Positions 29,558 to 34,020 of a DNA stretch of 34,020 bases are shown in pieces. This stretch comes from Streptomyces albidus (ex Kaewkla and Franco 2022) (GTDB lineage Bacteria > Actinomycetota > Actinomycetes > Streptomycetales > Streptomycetaceae). Positions within the stretch are counted from its first letter, which is position 1; the number at the start of each line of letters is the position of its first letter. The translations under genes were made by a program, and so were the position numbers. The stretch is taken from NCBI RefSeq assembly GCF_013870515.1, contig NZ_JACBXA010000038.1, positions 1 to 34,020 of the forward strand. The letters run 5' to 3'. The notes under the pieces were generated by a model. The model was not told the DNA's origin. It worked only from the letters and a program-made list of their open reading frames with translations, and made no database searches.

Positions 29558-30936
29558 TCGAGCAGCAGGACCGCCACGTCGTCGGTGAGTTCGCCGCCGT
29601 TCAGCTGGCGCACGTCCTCCATCGTCGCGTCCAGCAGACGCTCGCCGTGCACTCCCTGCGCCATCCTCCCGGCGACGATCTCGACCATCCCCTCCTGGCC
29701 GAGGCGCTTGCGTCCCTCGCCGATCCGGCCCTCGATGAGGCCGTCGGTGTACATCAACATGCTCCAGGCGCCGCCCAGTTCGACCTGCCGGCGCGGCCAG
29801 CGCGCCTTCGGCACCACGCCGAGTGCGGGGCCGCTTTCGTCGTACGGGAGAAGTCGCGGCGCCGAGCCCGCGCCCCCGGCGACGAGCGGCGAGGGGTGGC
29901 CCGCCAGGCACACTCCGGCGCTGCGCCCGTCCGGGGAGATGTCGACGGTGCAGAGCGTCGCGAAGATCTCCTCGCTCGGACGCTCGTTGTCCAGCACCTT
30001 CTGCAGGGTGCCCAGCAGCTGGTCGCCGCAGAGCCCCGCGAAGGTGAGCGCGCGCCAGGCGATGCGCAGCTCCACGCCGAGTGCCGCCTCGTCCGGGCCG
30101 TGACCGCACACGTCCCCGATCATCGCGTGCACCGTGCCGTCGGACGTGCGCACCGTGTCGTAGAAGTCGCCGCCGAGCAGGGCGCGGGAGCGGCCCGGGC
30201 GGTACCGGGCGGCGAAGCGCAGTTCGCTTCCGGCCAGGAGGGGCGTGGGCAGCAACCCCCGTTCCAGGCGGGCGTTCTCCTGCGCCCGCAGCCGGGATTC
30301 GGTCAGCTGCCGCTGAGCGAGGTCGGCGCGCTTGCGCTCGACGGCGTAGCGGATGGCGCGGTTGAGGAGACGTCCGTCGAGCTCGTGACGGAAGAGGTAG
30401 TCCTGAGCCCCGACGCGTACGGCCTCGGCTGCGCGCTGCGCGTCCGCGCCGTCGGTGAGGGCGAGCACCGCGTGCCTCGGTGCCAGACGCAGGACGTGCC
30501 GCAGCATCTCGAGCTCGTCCGTTCCCGCGCCGGATCCGGCCTCGTCCGGCTGGCCGTCGGCGGAGTCCGCGTTCGGCTCGGACGGCGCAGGCTCGGGTGA
30601 ACCGGTGCCGGCACCCGCGCCGGTCAGGGCCAGGTCGAGCAGGATGCACTGCACATCGTCGGTCAACAGCCGTTCGGCCTCGGTCAGATTGCGCGCGGTC
30701 CGCACTTTGATGCGCTCACCGGAGGCGCCCGGGAGGGCGTCGCCCGGCAGATATCCGCCGACGGCGTCCAGCATCTGCGGGACGCTGGGGCCTCCGGCGA
30801 GGTTGTCCTCGATGACCAGGAGCGTCAGCCCGCTCCTGACCGCTCCCTCGGGGCGCGCGGACCCGCTGCTCTGGCGGGGTACCGACGCGCGCGGCGGCGC
30901 GGACACTGCGTCCTCGCGTGGCACGCCTACGGGCAT
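29548..30936 (-). CDS. response-regulator / SpoIIE-type PP2C phosphatase
   Basis: A 462-residue protein. A receiver-like domain (about residues 35-190) opens LTLLVIEDNLAGG and has the candidate phospho-acceptor Asp in CILLDLALTGAG, followed by a long Ala/Glu/Ser-rich insert that normal receivers lack. A coiled coil (ERKRADLAQRQLTESRLRAQ) links it to a SpoIIE/RsbU-type phosphatase with LLGGDFYDTV, MIGDVCGHGPDEAALG, LMYTDGLIEGR and LTDDVAVLLLD. Such proteins dephosphorylate anti-anti-sigma factors; the partner is not in this window. ATG 30936 has GAAGGAA upstream; the longer frame to 31092 is rejected. Confidence 0.87.
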   Translation of the reverse strand: MPVGVPREDAVSAPPRASVPRQSSGSARPEGAVRSGLTLLVIEDNLAGGPSVPQMLDAVGGYLPGDALPGASGERIKVRTARNLTEAERLLTDDVQCILLDLALTGAGAGTGSPEPAPSEPNADSADGQPDEAGSGAGTDELEMLRHVLRLAPRHAVLALTDGADAQRAAEAVRVGAQDYLFRHELDGRLLNRAIRYAVERKRADLAQRQLTESRLRAQENARLERGLLPTPLLAGSELRFAARYRPGRSRALLGGDFYDTVRTSDGTVHAMIGDVCGHGPDEAALGVELRIAWRALTFAGLCGDQLLGTLQKVLDNERPSEEIFATLCTVDISPDGRSAGVCLAGHPSPLVAGGAGSAPRLLPYDESGPALGVVPKARWPRRQVELGGAWSMLMYTDGLIEGRIGEGRKRLGQEGMVEIVAGRMAQGVHGERLLDATMEDVRQLNGGELTDDVAVLLLDRR

Positions 30937-30971
30937 GTGCTGATTCCTTCCCTCCCCCCGAGGGTGCGGTC

Positions 30972-30989
30972 GTGTGCCAGCCGGCACAC
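30972..30989. promoter_or_regulatory. dyad in the region upstream of the SpoIIE-type gene
   Basis: GTGTGCC (30972-30978) and GGCACAC (30983-30989) are perfect arms around AGCC, 36 bases before the ATG of the phosphatase gene. Either an operator or a 5' leader hairpin. Confidence 0.35.
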
Positions 30990-31134
30990 CACCGAGCCCG
31001 GCCCGTGGCGCTGATCGAACACGCCTGCGCATGCCGGACCGTCCAGGGGACCCTAACGCCCCCGTACGCAGGTACGGAATGGCTGACGGCAATCAGCCCC
31101 TGGCATATGCCCTTGTCCACTCAGGCCCTCGTCC

Positions 31135-32193
31135 TCATTTGTCCGGACGAACTACACCCTTGATGACCAGGGACCCCGCCCCCTCGATGGTGATCTGGCG
31201 ACCCGTACGGGGCGCGTGCACCATTTCGCCGCCTCCCACGTACATCGCGACGTGGCTCGCATCACGCTTGTAGATGATGAGGTCGCCGGGGCGCATCTTC
31301 CTGATCGGCACCCTGGGGAGCTGCTTCCACTGCTCCTGCGACGTCCGCGGGATCTCCTCGCCGGCGGCCTGCCAGGCCCTCAGCGTCAGACCCGAGCAGT
31401 CGAAGGTGCGCGGGCCCTCGGCGCCCCACTCGTAGTCCTTGCCGATCTGGTTCGTGGCATAGGCGATGGCACGCTTGCCGGCCTTGGACGCCTTGCCCGA
31501 TATCTCGTCCAGCACACCGGACTTGAGCCACTGCGACTGACGCGCCCAGGCCGCCTCGTCCTCCAGCTGCCGCAGCTTCTCCAACTCGTCCTTCGCCAGC
31601 CTGGATTCCAGCTCCTCGGCCCGCTCCAGATCCTGCTCGACCTTCTTCTTCGAGGCCTTCTTGAGCTTCCGGTCCGCCTCCAGCTTCCGCCACTTCGAGG
31701 ACGCCTCTTCCGCGTACTCGTCGAGCTGGGACTTCGTGCGGGCGAGAGTCGTGATCACCCCCAGGGCCGCTCGCTGCCCCTTCCGCATGACCACGGCGTC
31801 GCGCATGAACGACTCGGGATTCTTGCGCAGCATCAGCCGCGCCTCGTCCGGCATCCCCCCGCTGCGGTACTGCGCGCGGGCCAGCGCACCGGCCGTCTTC
31901 TTGTACTTCGCGCGGCGCTCGCCCACCACCTTGATCTTCTTCGTGAGCTTCTTGACGGCCTTCAGCTGCTTCTCGGCCCGCTCCTCGGCGCCGTTGTACG
32001 CATCGGTCGCCGACTCGGCCCGCGCGTGCAGCCGGGCGACCTCCTTCTGCACGTCCTCCAGGCTCAGCTCGCTCCCCCCGCGGACGGGCTCCCGGTCGCC
32101 CGGGGCCGCGTACGCACTCCCCGCAGCGGGGCCCGCCAGCACCGTGAGTGCACACGCCGTCACCAACAGTCGACGCCTCGCCGTACCGCCCAC
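31135..32193 (-). CDS. secreted NlpC/P60 peptidoglycan hydrolase
   Basis: A 352-residue exported protein: signal peptide (RRRLLVTACALTVLAGPAAG, cleavage near SAYA-APG), a long lysine-rich coiled coil (about residues 45-225) and a C-terminal NlpC/P60 domain with catalytic Cys in TFDCSGLTLRAW and His in DASHVAMYVGGG, plus a basic third polar residue region. These enzymes cut the D-Glu-meso/LL-DAP bond of peptide stems; the coiled coil probably controls access, as in RipA-like proteins. GTG 32193 is preferred over GTG 32310 because GAGGGGGA lies just upstream and the signal peptide then begins at the N-terminus. Confidence 0.88.
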   Translation of the reverse strand: MGGTARRRLLVTACALTVLAGPAAGSAYAAPGDREPVRGGSELSLEDVQKEVARLHARAESATDAYNGAEERAEKQLKAVKKLTKKIKVVGERRAKYKKTAGALARAQYRSGGMPDEARLMLRKNPESFMRDAVVMRKGQRAALGVITTLARTKSQLDEYAEEASSKWRKLEADRKLKKASKKKVEQDLERAEELESRLAKDELEKLRQLEDEAAWARQSQWLKSGVLDEISGKASKAGKRAIAYATNQIGKDYEWGAEGPRTFDCSGLTLRAWQAAGEEIPRTSQEQWKQLPRVPIRKMRPGDLIIYKRDASHVAMYVGGGEMVHAPRTGRQITIEGAGSLVIKGVVRPDK

Positions 32194-32474
32194 CTGGTCC
32201 CCCTCGTGGTCGCAGTCGCCGCACGCGCGGTCGCTTCCCCGTGCACGCCCGGCCCCGGTCCTCGTCGCCGGATCCGCGTCAACTCCCGCCGACTCAGCGG
32301 ATGCTGCCACGCGTTCACGGAATACAACAGGCCGCGCTCTCCGTCCGCCAGGGCAGTCGATCTGCCCTCACGGTCCGTCGGCCCCATGGCCCTGACTTGG
32401 ACTCGTACCCGCCGGTACCCCCGAAAAACCGGGGTTCTCGGGCCTCGCGGAGCGCCACTACGCCGACCGCCGAG
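32194..32474. other. divergent region between nlpC/P60 and pstS
   Basis: The minus-strand frame continues open through part of this region but has no start signal. CCCCG (32420-32424) and CGGGG (32431-32435) form a small stem with an A-rich loop. No recognisable riboswitch is present. No further gene is supported. Confidence 0.4.
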
Positions 32475-32514
32475 GTTCACCGTGCGTTCATTCACCTCCG
32501 TGGGCCGCTTCACC
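32475..32514 (+). promoter_or_regulatory. PHO box (PhoP operator) of pstS
   Basis: GTTCACC at 32475, GTTCATT at 32486 and CTTCACC at 32508 sit at 11-base phase (the unit at 32497 is degenerate). This is the direct-repeat PHO box bound by PhoP under phosphate limitation in streptomycetes. It lies directly upstream of the pstS -10 box. Confidence 0.85.
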
Positions 32515-32523
32515 TGATCTGTC

Positions 32524-32529
32524 TAATTT
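32524..32529 (+). promoter_or_regulatory. -10 box of pstS
   Basis: TAATTT, about ten bases beyond the last PHO-box repeat, predicts an RNA start near 32536 and a 5' leader of about 90 bases before the GTG. The usual -35 position is covered by the PHO box, as expected for a PhoP-activated promoter. Confidence 0.6.
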
Positions 32530-32626
32530 CAGCCTTACGGAGCGCGAACTGCTCCCACTCCGAAGCAACCAACGGATGTCTCAGCGCCGCCCCCACCGGC
32601 GGGCTCCAGGAAGGAACTGAACGAAA

Positions 32627-33742
32627 GTGAAGCTTCAGCGCACGAACCGGCTGCGCGCCCTCTCTCTCGGCGCCGTCGCGGTCTCCGGCGCCCTGGTACT
32701 CACCGCCTGTGGCTCGGACAACAACACCACCGAGGCGACGAAGAAGGCCGCCAGCAAGATCAAGTGCGACGGCAAGGGCAAGCTGCTCGCCTCGGGCTCC
32801 ACGGCCCAGAAGAACGCGGTGGACGCCTGGGTCAAGAACTACCAGGCGGCCTGCAAGGACACGCAGATCAACTACAAGGACATCGGCTCGGGCGGCGGGA
32901 TCCAGGAGTGGCTGCAGGGCACGACCGCCTTCGCAGGCTCCGACTCCGCACTCAAGCCCGAGGAAGTCGCCAGCTCCAAGAAGGTCTGCAAGAGCGGCCA
33001 GGGCGTCAACCTGCCCATGCTCGGCGGCCCCATCGCGATCTCCTACAACCTCTCCGGCGTCGACGACCTGGTCCTCGACGCCCCCACGGTCGCCAAGATC
33101 TTCGACTCGAAGATCAAGAAGTGGAACGACCCGGCGATCAAGAAGCTCAACCCCGGGGCCAAGCTGCCCAGCACCGACATCCAGCCCTTCCACCGCTCCG
33201 ACGAGTCGGGCACCACGCAGAACCTGGGCAAGTACCTGGGCACCGCCGCCAAGAGCGACTGGAAGTACGAGGACGAGAAGTCCTGGCCCGCCAAGGGCGG
33301 TCAGTCCGCGTCCGGTTCGGCCGGCATCGCGCAGCAGGTGAAGCAGACGGACGGCGCCATCGGCTACTTCGAGCTGTCCTACGCCACGGCCAACAACCTC
33401 GACAGCGTCAAGATCGACACCGGCGCCGGTGAGCCCGTCGAGGCGACCTCCGAGAACGCCTCCAAGGCCATCGCCGACGCCGAGGTCGCCGGCAAGGGCA
33501 AGGACCTGGCTCTCGAGCTGAACTACCAGACCAAGGCCAAGAGCGCCTACCCGGTCATCCTCGTCACCTACGAGATCGCCTGCGACAAGGGCAACAAGAA
33601 GTCGACGCTCGACGCGACCAAGTCCTTCCTCAACTACACCGCCAGCAAGGACGGCCAGGGCGCCCTCTCCGAGCTCGGCTACGCGCCGCTGCCGGAGGGG
33701 ATCGCGGAGAAGGTCCGCAGCACCATCCCGGAACTGTCCTGA
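32627..33742 (+). CDS. pstS: phosphate-binding lipoprotein PstS
   Basis: A 371-residue ABC-transporter solute-binding protein. The signal peptide ends in lipobox LTAC (Cys at residue 27). Phosphate-contact loops are present: LLASGSTAQKNAV, DIGSGGGIQEWL, FAGSDSALK and FHRSDESGTTQNLGKYL. It captures phosphate outside the membrane for PstCAB. GTG 32627 is preceded by AGGAAGGA at 32608-32615. PHO-box control and the hairpin before pstC are consistent with higher pstS than pstC expression. Confidence 0.96.
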   Translation: MKLQRTNRLRALSLGAVAVSGALVLTACGSDNNTTEATKKAASKIKCDGKGKLLASGSTAQKNAVDAWVKNYQAACKDTQINYKDIGSGGGIQEWLQGTTAFAGSDSALKPEEVASSKKVCKSGQGVNLPMLGGPIAISYNLSGVDDLVLDAPTVAKIFDSKIKKWNDPAIKKLNPGAKLPSTDIQPFHRSDESGTTQNLGKYLGTAAKSDWKYEDEKSWPAKGGQSASGSAGIAQQVKQTDGAIGYFELSYATANNLDSVKIDTGAGEPVEATSENASKAIADAEVAGKGKDLALELNYQTKAKSAYPVILVTYEIACDKGNKKSTLDATKSFLNYTASKDGQGALSELGYAPLPEGIAEKVRSTIPELS

Positions 33743-33774
33743 CCCTTCCCTCTCCTGAACAGAACGCGTGACAC

Positions 33775-33798
33775 GGCCGGCCCGGCACAGGGCCGGCC
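33775..33798 (+). terminator. hairpin between pstS and pstC
   Basis: GGCCGGCCC (33775-33783) and GGGCCGGCC (33790-33798) form a perfect 9-bp stem with a 6-base loop, 33 bases after the pstS stop. It could cause partial termination or protect the 3' end of an abundant pstS message. Confidence 0.6.
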
Positions 33799-33876
33799 TC
33801 CACGCCTGACCCTCAACCCATCCGGTGCACCGCCGCCAGGGGAATCACCAACCTCCCCACCCAGACCGGAGACACC

Positions 33877-34020
33877 ATGGAAAACACACGCACCACCGCA
33901 GACTCACCTCCCATGCCCCCGGACGATCCCGGCACCGCGCCCGCATCACCGGCGCCCGCGTCGGACCCCGTGCCGGTCAAGGGCGACGCCGTGCACGCGG
34001 GGGACAAGGTCTTCCGCGGA
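33877..34020 (+). CDS. pstC: phosphate ABC permease PstC, N-terminal part
   Basis: The first 48 codons of a gene cut by the window edge. The product begins with a Pro/Ala/Asp-rich cytoplasmic tail and ends at GDKVFRG, where streptomycete PstC proteins enter their first membrane helix. The ATG at 33877 has GGAGA at 33868-33872. Assignment rests on position after pstS and this short N-terminus. Confidence 0.75.
   Translation, partial: MENTRTTADSPPMPPDDPGTAPASPAPASDPVPVKGDAVHAGDKVFRG

Noticed and set aside
32194..32310. GTG 32310 as start of the NlpC/P60 gene.
   Set aside because: No ribosome site, and it would place about 40 charged residues before the signal peptide; GTG 32193 has a strong site.
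32194..32474. Possible cyclic di-AMP (ydaO) riboswitch before the NlpC/P60 gene, as seen for some actinomycete wall hydrolases.
   Set aside because: I could not find the conserved ydaO core sequences on the minus strand.

Overview
The window reads as the chromosome of a Streptomyces or close relative. It has very high GC, strong G/C bias at third codon positions, many GTG starts, several apparently leaderless genes and gene families typical of actinomycetes (RsiG, Nur, an SseC-like DUF1416 protein, an HBHA-like protein, an MerR-PP2C fusion). No rRNA, tRNA or CRISPR array was seen.

Layout. 1-1640: a membrane protein cut by the window edge and an LmeA-like exported protein. 1780-4720: a sulfur block. 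It opens with a leaderless 27-codon leader peptide containing two Cys codons behind an inverted repeat, then a two-domain rhodanese, an SseC-like DUF1416 protein, a DsrE-like protein, a 33-residue membrane peptide and a nitrobindin-like protein. The order rhodanese, DUF1416, nitrobindin resembles Rv0815c-Rv0814c-Rv0813c of Mycobacterium tuberculosis. 4737-9871: housekeeping and developmental genes: the nickel regulator Nur (all seven metal-ligand histidines present), YgfZ, D-aminoacyl-tRNA deacylase, RsiG (cyclic di-GMP-dependent anti-sigma factor for WhiG), an asparaginase and an Eis-like acetyltransferase. 9902-14100: an accessory-looking cassette of a small membrane protein, a GntR-type regulator with two matching operators, and an APH-fold kinase between two paralogous HAD phosphatases. 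14120-19960: a broken small gene, an ankyrin protein, a MerR-PP2C fusion, a DUF4097-type lipoprotein, a PLP enzyme, a second lipoprotein and a maleylpyruvate-isomerase-like protein.

20050-27750 is a mosaic accessory region. It contains a gene tail, a transposase relic with two frameshifts and a D(35)E motif, a secreted YVTN seven-repeat protein, a secreted beta-helix protein, a relic resembling part of arsR, and an arsenic block: arsR divergent from a flavoprotein monooxygenase, arsI and an MFS exporter. Two matched 32-bp operator candidates lie between arsR and the flavoprotein gene, flanking the truncated start of another flavoprotein.

27880-34020 returns to conserved core: an XRE regulator, an HBHA-like protein and DUF2516 (the order of Rv0474-0475-0476), a REC-SpoIIE phosphatase, an NlpC/P60 hydrolase, and pstS behind a clear PHO box, with the start of pstC at the window edge.

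The strongest leads for something undescribed are the GntR/HAD/kinase/HAD cassette with twin operators, the leaderless cysteine leader peptide, the leaderless 18-codon ORF overlapping ygfZ, and the rearranged ars promoter region. All functional statements come from reading motifs; no database search was run.
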